This document shows, piece by piece, positions 9,271 through 16,842 of a stretch of 64,000 nt of DNA. The position numbers and the translations under genes were made by a program. The stretch is taken from the NCBI RefSeq assembly GCF_001941625.1, contig NZ_CP016076.1, positions 372,001 to 436,000 of the forward strand. The letters run 5' to 3'. This stretch comes from Actinoalloteichus fjordicus. Its GTDB lineage: Bacteria > Actinomycetota > Actinomycetes > Mycobacteriales > Pseudonocardiaceae. Every line of letters begins with the position of its first letter. Position 1 is the stretch's first letter. The notes beneath the pieces are model-generated. The model saw nothing but the letters and a program-made list of their open reading frames with translations. It had not been told where the DNA came from and ran no database searches.

Positions 9271-10920
9271 TCAGGCTGCGTGTGGAGTTGCCGAAAGTTC
9301 TGTGTGGCCGCCTGGTGGTGGTTGTGCGGCCAAGAGTGCGCGGTCGTATTCGGCTTTCCAGGTGAGGCGTTCGGAGATGGCGTGCATGAGGACGTGTGCG
9401 CGTGGTGGTACGCCGGGGTCGCCGGGTCGGACTTTCTGCCAGACCAGCCGCGAGGTGTCTTGTGGTGGTTTCTCGATTCCGGCGGCGGCCAGGGTCTCGA
9501 CGACGAAGCGTTTCCGGTCCGCTCGGTGGTCTGCCAGGGACTTGCCGGACCACTTCCGAGAGACGAGGACTCGGCGTCCGGGGAGGCCGAGGGTGGTGCG
9601 TCGGTGGGCTTTGCCTTTGCAGTGCGCCGAGGCGATCTGGGACCGGGCGCCGAGGGGTTGGATGCCGTAGCGGAGCCAGATCGGGCACCGGGGGGAACAC
9701 GGCGTCACGGCCAGCTCGGCATGAAGCCGGTCGGCGTGTTCGCGCTGCCGAGTCGTGTCCTGTTCGACGACTTCGGAGACGGATTTGGTGAGGTATTTGG
9801 TCAGGTAGCCGATGTGCCGTCCGGCTTCCGGGGTGCCGCCGAGGATGCCCTTCGAGTGGACTTGTTCGCCGAAGGTCGAGACGTGCGCGGGTGCGTCCAG
9901 TTCGGCGACGGCCTCATCCCAGGTGGGCAGTGGTAGCCGGGTGTCGGGGTCGGTGAACGATCGCCGTTCGTGATCCCAGACGGGCAGCCGGTCGCCGTCG
10001 TAGACGAGTTGGTCGTGGTTGGGCCACCACACCTGGTGGTACGTCGCCGCTGTGACGTCTTTGACGACCGAGTGGGGGATGGTGCCGCGTAGTGCGGCGT
10101 GCAGGTGTGGCGCCCCGCGTTTCTGCGGTTCCACCGTTGCGAAGTACTGCACGTCCCAGCCCACACAGCGGCGAAGGTTCTGCCACCACCGGTCGACCAG
10201 GGCCGCGAAGTGGACGACGTCGCGTGCGGCTCGGCGGTAGTCGTAGGTGGCGAAGTCCACGGGGGTGCCGTCCTTGCGGACTCGCCCGTAGGTGTCGAGG
10301 GTGAGCGTGAGGAACATGGAGGGTCGGAACTTCCCGGCGTACTCGCGGCCGAGGGTGCGTTTTTCCACGCGCCGTCGAGGCAGGTTCGGGGCGTCCTGCC
10401 GACGACGGGTGGACCGCTTGCGTACCGCCGTGACCGGGGCGTCCGGGTTGGGCAGCTTGCCTCGGACGCCGAGGTTGCGGAGGTCGGCGTCGGCAGTGTG
10501 GATCGCTTCGCGGAGTTCCTCGGCGTCGGTCTCGGCACCCTCGGTCAAGGCGGTGCGGTACTCGGCGACCAGGTCCGCTCGATAGGCCACGAGAAGTTTC
10601 TGTTGCTCTGTGGCGGGTTCTTGGGTGAAGTCGGGTTCGTCGTCGAGGTGCCATCCTTCGCGGCACTGGGTCTGCCGCAACGCCCGAGCCTTCCGCGCAC
10701 ACGGCCCGCACTGGGTTTCCACGGTGGAGCCGCACGGGACACCGACGTAACGCATCTCCCCGGTGTCGTAGTCGATCGTTTCCATCATGAACGGCCGGAT
10801 GCAGACGCCGTGGTGATCTGCCGTGGCTTCCAGGACCTTCCCGGCGAGGGGTTGGCGCATCCGCTCGGCACGGGTGAAGCCCTGCACGTCGCCGGGAACG
10901 GTGGTCAGGTCGGTGCTCAT
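9271..10920 (-). CDS. AICE replication initiator (RepSA-like, HUH superfamily)
   Basis: Rolling-circle replication initiator of 549 aa. Visible motifs are FLTLTLDTYG (~203-212, motif 1) and the HUH motif PHLHAAL (H272 and H274). HIGYLTKYLTK carries Tyr372 and Tyr376, the candidate nicking tyrosines. A Cys cluster near residues 71-86 (CGPC...C) and another near the C-terminus (CSPRCPIW) suggest zinc binding, as in RepSA relatives. It overlaps the transfer gene upstream by 4 bp and is followed closely by xis. Replication of the excised circle is the expected role; the origin was not located with certainty. Confidence 0.9.
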   Translation of the reverse strand: MSTDLTTVPGDVQGFTRAERMRQPLAGKVLEATADHHGVCIRPFMMETIDYDTGEMRYVGVPCGSTVETQCGPCARKARALRQTQCREGWHLDDEPDFTQEPATEQQKLLVAYRADLVAEYRTALTEGAETDAEELREAIHTADADLRNLGVRGKLPNPDAPVTAVRKRSTRRRQDAPNLPRRRVEKRTLGREYAGKFRPSMFLTLTLDTYGRVRKDGTPVDFATYDYRRAARDVVHFAALVDRWWQNLRRCVGWDVQYFATVEPQKRGAPHLHAALRGTIPHSVVKDVTAATYHQVWWPNHDQLVYDGDRLPVWDHERRSFTDPDTRLPLPTWDEAVAELDAPAHVSTFGEQVHSKGILGGTPEAGRHIGYLTKYLTKSVSEVVEQDTTRQREHADRLHAELAVTPCSPRCPIWLRYGIQPLGARSQIASAHCKGKAHRRTTLGLPGRRVLVSRKWSGKSLADHRADRKRFVVETLAAAGIEKPPQDTSRLVWQKVRPGDPGVPPRAHVLMHAISERLTWKAEYDRALLAAQPPPGGHTELSATPHAA

Positions 10921-12449
10921 GCGGCCTCACCCCGCCTCACCGAGTCTGCGCTCGGAATCTCTGGCCGTGTCGGGAAGGTGTGCACGATCGCCGACTGCTC
11001 GGCGGGGGCCGCCCCGGTGACGTAGTCGACGAGTCGATCCAGGTCGGTATCGGTGACGTGGAAGGCGCGGACGCGGACGGGTTCGCGTCGGTCGGTGTAC
11101 TTCACCCACGCCACGCCCGGAGTCGTCTCGCTGATCTCGTGTGCCGCCGCGCCACGTTCCCGGACGCCGTCGCCCAAGACCATGTCCACCTGGCCGGGTT
11201 CGTCGACTCGCAGTGCGATCCGGGTGGGGAAGAGATGCCGGAAGGACAGGACTTCCTTGCGGGGGTCTTGCAGTTCGCCGATGACGCAGACGCCGGGTGC
11301 CCGTCCTTGGGAGGTGATGGTCTGCAAGGCGGAGTTGGCGCGTTCTTTCAGTTTGCGGTCGGTCTGGTAGGCCACGACATCGGCCAACTCATCGACCACC
11401 AGGAGCAGGAACGGCTGGCCGCAGTCGACAGACCACCCCCGCCGCTGGCCCCGGAACGACTCGGCCCGCTGCTTCACCTCGGCCGCAACCTCTTCGAGAA
11501 GTTCGACGGCTTCTAGGCCGTTGTTGAACACGAGGCGGTGGAACAGGTCGGGGGCCTTGCCGAGTTCCATCCCGCCCTTCGGATCGATCCCATACACCCG
11601 GACCACCCCCGACCGCAGCAGCGGAGCGAGAGACCACAGCAGGGACCAGACCACCGAGGCCTTACCTGCCCCGGTCGCACCGACAGCCAGGACATGTGAG
11701 CCGAGGAGCTTCAGCAGCCACGTCTTGCCTGCCTCGGTCACCCCGACCGGAACCCGCTCCAAGTCCTTGGCAGTGCAGCCCGCCGCGTCGTCGGCGGCGT
11801 CAGGCAGCGGAGGAGGCGATACCGGTCGGGTCAGCGGGTCACCGTGCAACAGATCCAGGACGATCCGACGAGGACCGATCACCCGAATCCGACACGAGCG
11901 GGCGCCGAACGAGTGCGCGAGAGCCTCGGCGCGTACCTCGAACTCGCCCGGTGCCTGCCCGTGCAACAGGCGCACGGTGACCCTGTCCCGCCACCCGTCG
12001 GCCCGGACTCGGACGAACACCGGGACGTGGGTCTTGCGGTTCACGGTCCGTTCCAGGTGGCAGAACCGCATCGTCCGATGCCACACGGGTGCATACACGG
12101 TGAGCCGTCGCCATTCCGAGCGCACCTCAGCCAGCACCAGACGCACGAACGACCGGCGGAACCGCCACCACCAGCCGACCAACACCAGGGCGAGGACCGC
12201 CCCGAGGACCAGGGCCGCAGGCCAACCCGACAAGCGCCAGACGACGAGGAGCACCAGGACCACGGCGAAGGCCACCGGATACCGGACAGCCTTCCGCAGG
12301 ACGACCACGACCAGCCACACCGCCAAGCCGACCGCAACAAGCGGCGCCACCAGGAGCAGTGCCCAGCGGGGCGAGTGTGTCCACCACGGCAACCTCGGCC
12401 GGGCAACCTCCAACGGTGCCGGGTCGATCCACCGACTGCGCTCAGGCAT
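10917..12449 (-). CDS. FtsK/SpoIIIE-like DNA translocase for conjugal transfer (TraSA type)
   Basis: Membrane-anchored hexameric ATPase that pumps double-stranded element DNA between hyphae. It has about 510 aa with two pairs of N-terminal hydrophobic segments (~28-55 and ~60-95). The motor domain has Walker A GATGAGKAS near residue 258 and Walker B LLLVVDELAD. The A-S after the P-loop Lys resembles other Tra proteins of this class rather than GKS/T. ATG at 12449 is preferred; a GTG at 12458 would add three residues. Both ends overlap neighbours (8 bp with the 62-aa gene, 4 bp with rep), so it is one operon. Confidence 0.9.
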   Translation of the reverse strand: MPERSRWIDPAPLEVARPRLPWWTHSPRWALLLVAPLVAVGLAVWLVVVVLRKAVRYPVAFAVVLVLLVVWRLSGWPAALVLGAVLALVLVGWWWRFRRSFVRLVLAEVRSEWRRLTVYAPVWHRTMRFCHLERTVNRKTHVPVFVRVRADGWRDRVTVRLLHGQAPGEFEVRAEALAHSFGARSCRIRVIGPRRIVLDLLHGDPLTRPVSPPPLPDAADDAAGCTAKDLERVPVGVTEAGKTWLLKLLGSHVLAVGATGAGKASVVWSLLWSLAPLLRSGVVRVYGIDPKGGMELGKAPDLFHRLVFNNGLEAVELLEEVAAEVKQRAESFRGQRRGWSVDCGQPFLLLVVDELADVVAYQTDRKLKERANSALQTITSQGRAPGVCVIGELQDPRKEVLSFRHLFPTRIALRVDEPGQVDMVLGDGVRERGAAAHEISETTPGVAWVKYTDRREPVRVRAFHVTDTDLDRLVDYVTGAAPAEQSAIVHTFPTRPEIPSADSVRRGEAA

Positions 12450-12630
12450 CCCGACCACCCCGCACGGTGGTGTTCACGGCCGGACCGAAGTCGAGGGGCA
12501 GCCAGCCGAGGCACCGCAGACACCAGGTGCGGCCGGGGGCGAACTTGCCGAACTTGTGGCAGGCAGAACACCTGCGGGGAACTGACCGTCCGTGAGAACT
12601 TGACACGCTGGGTGGTTGCTCTAAGCTCAT
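12442..12630 (-). CDS. Small zinc-finger-like AICE protein
   Basis: A 62-aa protein with two CxxC pairs (CSACHKFGKF and WCLRCLGW) about 16 residues apart, consistent with a zinc ribbon. ATG at 12630 has CGGAG about 12 nt upstream. It leads the tra-rep-xis-int block and overlaps tra by 8 bp. Many AICEs have a short gene directly before tra, but I do not recognise this family. A regulatory or DNA-binding role is plausible and unproven. Confidence 0.65.
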   Translation of the reverse strand: MSLEQPPSVSSSHGRSVPRRCSACHKFGKFAPGRTWCLRCLGWLPLDFGPAVNTTVRGGRDA

Positions 12631-12667
12631 AGTTGTTCACTCCGATTAATAGAGGTTGAAGTGGACA

Positions 12668-12710
12668 GCGCAGAGGCGGCCGGTTTCCAGGCCTATAACC
12701 GCCTCTGCGC
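12668..12710. other. Strong inverted repeat in the AICE (terminator, attenuator or origin element)
   Basis: A perfect 12-bp inverted repeat, GCGCAGAGGCGG at 12668-12679 and its complement at 12699-12710, with a 19-nt loop. It lies between the stop of the 59-aa gene (12754) and the start of the 62-aa gene (12630), just upstream of the tra-rep operon. The T-rich tail (CTTTCCTTTCC) is on the plus-strand side, where no plus-strand gene precedes it. A role as an operon-separating structure or a replication/transfer site is therefore as likely as termination. Confidence 0.6.
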
Positions 12711-12753
12711 CTTTCCTTTCCCACACCCCCGCTTAGTTCAGCGGGTGGTCTTC

Positions 12754-12933
12754 TCAGTCACTCGGGTGACAGTTGCGAAACGCCCCCGGTGACACCCCCA
12801 TCGGCCGCACCGTGGCCCGGCAGTCCTCGCACAGCCACCGAGGCGTCCGCACCCACGCACGACACCCCGAACGGGCACAGAACCGACCGACGTGACGCCG
12901 CCACCAGGCGAGCAGCCGTCTCACGACCGCCAC
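12754..12933 (-). CDS. Small Cys-rich AICE protein
   Basis: A 59-aa frame that starts with GTG at 12933 and stops at 12754. It is basic at the N-terminus (RRLLAWWRRH) and has paired cysteines (FCARSGC and LCEDC, plus NC near the end), again zinc-ribbon-like. The start overlaps the stop of the next gene upstream by 13 bp, which suggests coupling. Typical short AICE open frame; function unknown. The weak ribosome site leaves some doubt. Confidence 0.5.
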   Translation of the reverse strand: MAVVRRLLAWWRRHVGRFCARSGCRAWVRTPRWLCEDCRATVRPMGVSPGAFRNCHPSD

Positions 12934-13355
12934 CCCGGATCAGGCCGCTCCTCCGAGGTCATCCCTGGCTGTTCGGGGTCTTCCGGCCAGGCGTGACGAC
13001 CCTGCGGCACCACGTCACCAGGCCGCGCGTCCTCGTTCCACTGACCCCGAATCTCCCGGTACCCGGAGGTCATCCCGCCCGGCGGTCGTGGTTCCTGCAC
13101 GACCAACGAGCCCGCACCCAGCCCCGCTGTCTCCTCCAGCCACTCGATGGCACGGTTCGCCGAGAAGGCGACGGCCCGCAGCAGATCAGCAGTCATCGCG
13201 CGCCCCGCCGGGTGCGTCAACACCGGGACCTCCACGTGCACTGAGCCCAGGTCCATCAGGAAGATCGGTCCGTGACCGGGGAGGTTCGCGAAGAACACCG
13301 CAGTCGAGCCGGCCTCGGGGATGGCCACCAACCGGGGAATAGGTTGCTGATTCAT
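12921..13355 (-). CDS. AICE hypothetical protein
   Basis: A 144-aa protein that I do not recognise. ATG at 13355 is supported by GGAAGG 7 nt upstream; the longer frame to 13781 lacks this. The N-terminal half looks globular (beta-rich, VAIPEAGSTAVFFANLPG, then an Ala/Leu helix around AFSANRAIEWLEE). The C-terminal third is Pro/Gly/Arg-rich and probably disordered. It is part of the minus-strand string of small genes that runs into the transfer operon. Confidence 0.6.
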   Translation of the reverse strand: MNQQPIPRLVAIPEAGSTAVFFANLPGHGPIFLMDLGSVHVEVPVLTHPAGRAMTADLLRAVAFSANRAIEWLEETAGLGAGSLVVQEPRPPGGMTSGYREIRGQWNEDARPGDVVPQGRHAWPEDPEQPGMTSEERPDPGWRS

Positions 13356-13410
13356 CGTTGCCTTCCTTTCCTGGGCTTGCCGCGCGGGTAGAGGCAGGGC
13401 TGTATGCAGG

Positions 13411-13794
13411 TCACTTCCACGGCGTTTCCCCCTCTGGCGCTGGAGCGATCCGACGATGCGTGCGCTGGCTTGGTCTGGTGATGTCTCGCGGCGGCAACCC
13501 GCCCGGCGACGAGGAAGATCGAGCGAGCCAGTCACGGGACTGTTGGTCGAACGCCGATGCGGCGGCGTCCAAGGCAGCGAGCACCCACCACGGCAGTTGT
13601 GACGATCCTCGGTAGATCGCGCGCCACGCTGCCGCCACAGCAGCGGATGCCTCGGCCATCTCGCGTGCTGCTTCGACGGTTCGATCCAGGGCCACCCGGT
13701 CGGAAGCCGCCCCATATCGGCGATAGGCCGACTCCCAGGAACGGACCTGCTGCGGAGATACCGCGTGCAACACGACGGCACGTCTCCGAGTCAC
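13411..13794 (-). CDS. AICE hypothetical protein, helical
   Basis: A 127-aa product with a GTG start at 13794 that overlaps the stop of the upstream Pra-like gene by 4 bp. Residues ~15-90 are predominantly helical and Ala/Arg-rich, with a short W-rich patch (SSQLPWWVLAALDAA). The tail is Ser/Pro-rich. No family recognised. Coupling to the Pra-like gene suggests a regulatory or replication-accessory role, which is inference. Confidence 0.55.
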   Translation of the reverse strand: MTRRRAVVLHAVSPQQVRSWESAYRRYGAASDRVALDRTVEAAREMAEASAAVAAAWRAIYRGSSQLPWWVLAALDAAASAFDQQSRDWLARSSSSPGGLPPRDITRPSQRTHRRIAPAPEGETPWK

Positions 13795-14276
13795 GCGGCT
13801 TTGGCTGCGGATGAACCGGACCCCGACGAGCCCGCGCCAGACACAGCCTTGCCGTTACCCGAGCCCTGACCGGTACCGGCATCGACAGCACGGAACCTCG
13901 ATGCGCGGAACGCGTACGCCTGGTACTTGAACTCACCCGTGCCACTGAGCCGAGGCTCGGCGGTGAGTCCGTCCAGCGCGATCGGCCGGATGCCGGGAAG
14001 CACCTCCGCCGACGTCGGGACGGGCGCAACCTCGCTGAGCAGCGTCACGCTGAAGGACGCCCGCTTGGCGTTCGTCTCACCAGGGTCGGTGACCGAGAGC
14101 CGCCACTGACGTGCTCCGCTCACCTCGTCGGTGCGCTGGCGAACCGGGCGCCCGCTGGCCTTGTCTTCTCGCGACTGGTACTCGGTATCGGGAACGATCT
14201 CCCCGACCATCACGAGCCCTTGCGGGAACGCTTCATCGAAGTCGATGGGGAAACGATGTCCCTTGGGAATCGCCAC
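13791..14276 (-). CDS. Pra-like activator of AICE replication, integration and excision
   Basis: A 161-aa protein resembling the family annotated as plasmid replication, integration and excision activator. Characteristic pieces are FDEAFPQGLVMVGEI near the start, a central block with RQRTDEVSGARQWRLSVTDP, and a C-terminal GEFKYQAYAFRASRF before a Gly/Ser tail. GTG at 14276 follows GAGAGGTGG. In pSAM2 the activator switches on the rep-xis-int operon; here it heads the minus-strand gene string and faces the regulator at 14459 across about 180 bp. Homology is judged by eye, so the name is moderately certain. Confidence 0.65.
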   Translation of the reverse strand: MAIPKGHRFPIDFDEAFPQGLVMVGEIVPDTEYQSREDKASGRPVRQRTDEVSGARQWRLSVTDPGETNAKRASFSVTLLSEVAPVPTSAEVLPGIRPIALDGLTAEPRLSGTGEFKYQAYAFRASRFRAVDAGTGQGSGNGKAVSGAGSSGSGSSAAKAA

Positions 14277-14458
14277 GGCGACCACCTCTCGTCTGGTGCG
14301 GCTGTTCTGCGGCACATCCCTAGATTCGGCTGATCTCGGTCCGCTCACGACACCGTCCGTGTCCCGTGAAGGCCACCTTGATCCCCTGTAGTCCCGTCTT
14401 TGACCCGTCTGGCTGCTAGGGTGGCGTCCTCAGTGGCCGATCACGGAGGGACGCCCAG

Positions 14459-15346
14459 ATGGTCAAGGCCCCGATCGCACTCAAGGTCTTACTCCGTAAG
14501 CGGCACTTGCAGGGACACACGGCCTTCTGCAAGGAGTACGACAAACAGGCCAAAGCGGCAGCGCCTGATCTGGTGCGAAGTTGGCCCAGCAAGACGCAGT
14601 TCTACCGCTGGTTGTCCGGCGATCTCCGGGGGCTGCCGTACGCGCATCACTGCCGAATCCTCGAACTCATGTTCCCCGAGTGGACTGCCGAGGCCCTGTT
14701 CGAGCCCTATGAAGGAGGGATCGAGTTCGTTCCAGACCCGGCGGACAGGATCGCTACTGTGCCGGGACGCTCGCCGGTCGTCGCACAGGCATCCGTGCAT
14801 GGGATGGAGGACGTCGCCGCCGTGTTCGGATCCCGCCCGGAGTTCGCCCAGCAGATACCGCCGCACCGCCTGTTTGACGGCGCGGAGAGTATTCGCATGG
14901 CCGGGCTCTCGCTCAACGTCTTCTGCCAGCAGTACAGCGACCGGTCGATTCTCGAGATGATCTCGAACGGCGGTACCGTCGAAGCCCTGTTCCTGGACCC
15001 GGACGGCGAGTACATCAAGATTCGGAATGAAGACGAAGGGCACCCGGTCGACACGCTGTCATCTCTCACAGCGGCCAATGTCAGCGCCCTCACGCGACTG
15101 CGGACGAAACTTGATCCCGCAGTTCGGGAGAACTTGCAGATTCGCGTTTATGACGAGGTGGTTCGATTCAACATCACCACTATCGATGATCGAATCTGCA
15201 TTGTGCAGACCTACCTTCCGAACTCCCGAGGCGTTGAGTCGCCGACGTTCGTCATCGAGAAGCGGGACGACGTCGCCGGCCTTTTCGCCACTTTCACCCA
15301 GGTCTATGTTGATCTATGGGGTCGCGCCCGAGAGGTTGCCGAGTGA
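14459..15346 (+). CDS. AICE transcriptional regulator (HTH plus DUF5919-like domain)
   Basis: A 295-aa protein with an N-terminal DNA-binding segment (residues ~1-85; LQGHTAFCKEYDKQAK, SKTQFYRWLSGDLRGLPY). A larger C-terminal domain follows (~110-290; FDGAESIRMAGLSLN), of the kind labelled DUF5919 in AICE regulators. ATG at 14459 has GGAGGG 8 nt upstream. It is divergent from the Pra-like gene and translationally coupled (GTGA) to the inositol-monophosphatase-like gene. The expected role is repression or control of excision and transfer, possibly in response to a small molecule. Functional details are inferred. Confidence 0.8.
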   Translation: MVKAPIALKVLLRKRHLQGHTAFCKEYDKQAKAAAPDLVRSWPSKTQFYRWLSGDLRGLPYAHHCRILELMFPEWTAEALFEPYEGGIEFVPDPADRIATVPGRSPVVAQASVHGMEDVAAVFGSRPEFAQQIPPHRLFDGAESIRMAGLSLNVFCQQYSDRSILEMISNGGTVEALFLDPDGEYIKIRNEDEGHPVDTLSSLTAANVSALTRLRTKLDPAVRENLQIRVYDEVVRFNITTIDDRICIVQTYLPNSRGVESPTFVIEKRDDVAGLFATFTQVYVDLWGRAREVAE

Positions 15347-16119
15347 AGAGCTTGACCGATCTTGCCTCGATCGCAGACGAGGCGATTTCCATCGCAGGTT
15401 CCCTGCTCGCGCACGGTGCGCCAGGGGTCGTCAGCGCAAAGAGCGACCGAGATCTGGTGTCCGAACTAGATCTCGAGATCGAACGGCGAGTCCGGAAGTT
15501 CCTCGCCGAGCAGACTCCCGAATGTGGCTTCCTCGGCGAGGAAGAGGGGGGTCGAGGTGTCGACTACGAGCACGGTGATTTCTGGGCATTCGACCCCATC
15601 GACGGGACTTCGAACTTCACTCACGGGCTACCGCTCTGCGCTACCTCGTTGGCTCTCATTCGTCGCGGAAGCCCCGCAGTAGGAGTGATCGACGCTCCCT
15701 TTCTCTCCCGCCGGTACCGGGCTGTGAAATCGGAGGGATCGACACTCAACGGAGAACGAATCAGGGTGAGCGACACCGACGATCCAGCTCAGGCCATCGT
15801 GTCCATCGGCGACTACGCGACAGGCGTAGAATCGGCCCAGAAGAACTCATTCCGATTCGCTCTCACACAACGTCTGGTAGCCGTAGTCGAGCGGGTCCGC
15901 ATGTTCGGGTCCGCCGCGCTGGACCTCGCCTTCGTCGCGGATGGCAGCACCGACGCCATGGTGATGACCTCTAACAAGACATGGGACACCGCAGCGGGTG
16001 TGTTGATCGCCGCCGAAGCCGGCGCGACACTCACTGACATCGAAGGCGCGGCCTACACCCTGACATCCAACTCGGTTATCGCACGCACGCCGAAACTCGT
16101 TCTCCCGATCGGCAGGTGA
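15343..16119 (+). CDS. Inositol-monophosphatase-family protein carried by the AICE
   Basis: A 258-aa Mg-dependent sugar or inositol phosphatase of the IMPase/FBPase/CysQ superfamily. Conserved metal ligands are visible: GEEEGG (~66-67), WAFDPIDGTSNF (D84 and D87) and WDTAAGVLIAAEAGA near 220. GTG at 15343 overlaps the regulator stop by 4 bp, so the two are co-translated. In pSAM2 a Nudix protein (Pif) is involved in transfer immunity; here an IMPase-like enzyme sits at the corresponding right end. Substrate unknown: inositol phosphate, a nucleotide such as PAP, or a sugar phosphate. Its AT content is somewhat higher than host genes. Confidence 0.85.
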   Translation: MKSLTDLASIADEAISIAGSLLAHGAPGVVSAKSDRDLVSELDLEIERRVRKFLAEQTPECGFLGEEEGGRGVDYEHGDFWAFDPIDGTSNFTHGLPLCATSLALIRRGSPAVGVIDAPFLSRRYRAVKSEGSTLNGERIRVSDTDDPAQAIVSIGDYATGVESAQKNSFRFALTQRLVAVVERVRMFGSAALDLAFVADGSTDAMVMTSNKTWDTAAGVLIAAEAGATLTDIEGAAYTLTSNSVIARTPKLVLPIGR

Positions 16120-16159
16120 CAGAGTGAATCGTTGCCGAATCCAGCTCTAGGGGATCAAG

Positions 16160-16182
16160 GCGCGTCGCCTGCGGCGACGCGC
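16160..16182 (+). terminator. Hairpin terminator after the IMPase-like gene
   Basis: Perfect 10-bp stem GCGCGTCGCC / GGCGACGCGC with a 3-nt loop (TGC), 40 bp after the stop at 16119. There is no T run, as usual in actinobacteria. Confidence 0.7.
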
Positions 16183-16455
16183 TGGCCGGTCACCTCAGGC
16201 AGGCCGGGCGCCCGGCTCAGCCCTGCGGGCGCGCTGCCGCGCGTCCTCGGTCTGGCCGACGCCCAGCCGCCGGGTTCCGGGATGCGCCACCGCAGACGAC
16301 GCGCGAGAAGGCCGAGCAGGACTGAAAGGCCGCACCGGTCCAACAGAGCGCTGAGGGGGTCATCCTGGCCGAGCTGGTCATGGCGCTCGACTGCCGCGAC
16401 GGCTCCGCCGCCTTGCCACCGGGTTCCCATCACCGCCATGTTTGGACATGCGGAA

Positions 16456-16488
16456 GGGACGGCACCGTGAGATCAACAGTGCCGTCCC
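16456..16488. repeat. Inverted repeat near the AICE right end
   Basis: Perfect 10-bp arms GGGACGGCAC (16456-16465) and GTGCCGTCCC (16479-16488) around a 13-nt loop. It lies directly before the right arm-site repeat and could be a terminator or a recombination-complex site. Confidence 0.5.
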
Positions 16489-16490
16489 TC

Positions 16491-16516
16491 AGGCCGTCCC
16501 CAGGCCGTCTAGCGTC
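16491..16516 (+). repeat. Right copy of putative integrase arm-site repeat
   Basis: Matches 7790-7814 in the same orientation, with AGGCCGTC twice followed by AGCGTC. It lies 97 bp inside the right core. In the excised circle the two copies would flank attP asymmetrically. Confidence 0.55.
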
Positions 16517-16527
16517 GGAAACCGCTC

Positions 16528-16553
16528 AGAACGAGTGAGAACGGGTGAGCACG
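16528..16553 (+). repeat. 10-bp tandem motif near attR
   Basis: AGAACGAGTG, AGAACGGGTG and a partial AGCACG follow head to tail. Phased 10-bp repeats beside an att site would suit an excisionase; this role is a guess. Confidence 0.4.
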
Positions 16554-16613
16554 TTCGCGCAGGTCAACGGTTTGAGAACTCAGGAATCCGCAGGTGCGCC
16601 GTCCTCGTGCTCA

Positions 16614-16630
16614 CTACTACCAGTTCTAGC
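16614..16630 (+). repeat. attR core, direct-repeat copy 2
   Basis: CTACTACCAGTTCTAGC, identical to 7729-7745. To its right lies host DNA that would originally have followed the MBOAT stop codon. Confidence 0.92.
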
Positions 16631-16842
16631 CCGTGCGGTGCTGAACACCGCGTTTTCGGCTCCTTAGGTCGCTCCCGGCCCGCGCGTTCGCCGATGGGCC
16701 TGCGGTACGACGGTGCTCGTCGCCTGCACCGTCATCGGCGTCGACGGCACTGCGCTCGTCCGTGTGCTCGGCTGTCGGCTCGGCCGGATCTCCGGCTCGG
16801 CGCGTCGGAGGCAGGTTCGGCAGCAGCGTGGTGCGGACCGCC

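Larger units (their letters stand above)
16120..16613. other. Right end of the AICE, no convincing gene
   Basis: About 490 bp between the IMPase-like gene and attR. It holds a terminator hairpin, a second hairpin, an arm-type repeat and a 10-bp tandem motif. The short frames here are Arg/Pro-rich and lack codon structure or ribosome sites. The segment is best read as the attP arm region. Confidence 0.6.
7729..16630. mobile_element. pSAM2-type actinomycete integrative and conjugative element (AICE)
   Basis: A complete-looking AICE bounded by a 17-bp perfect direct repeat, CTACTACCAGTTCTAGC, at 7729-7745 and 16614-16630. The interior has the AICE module order: int, xis, HUH-type rep, FtsK-like tra, small cargo/regulatory genes, a Pra-like activator and a divergent regulator. 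It should excise, replicate by rolling circle and move double-stranded DNA between hyphae through the Tra pump. The attachment site is the 3' end of an MBOAT gene rather than a tRNA. Cargo is minimal; the only metabolic-looking gene is an inositol-monophosphatase homologue at the right end. Confidence 0.93.

Noticed and set aside
14394-14422. TTGACC...TAGGGT as promoter of the AICE regulator
   Set aside because: Spacing of 11 bp is too short for a standard promoter; repeated CCCGTCT motifs there could be operator half-sites but evidence is thin.
16132-16470. 112-aa frame at the right end of the AICE
   Set aside because: Arg/Pro-rich, runs through two hairpins, no ribosome site or family features.
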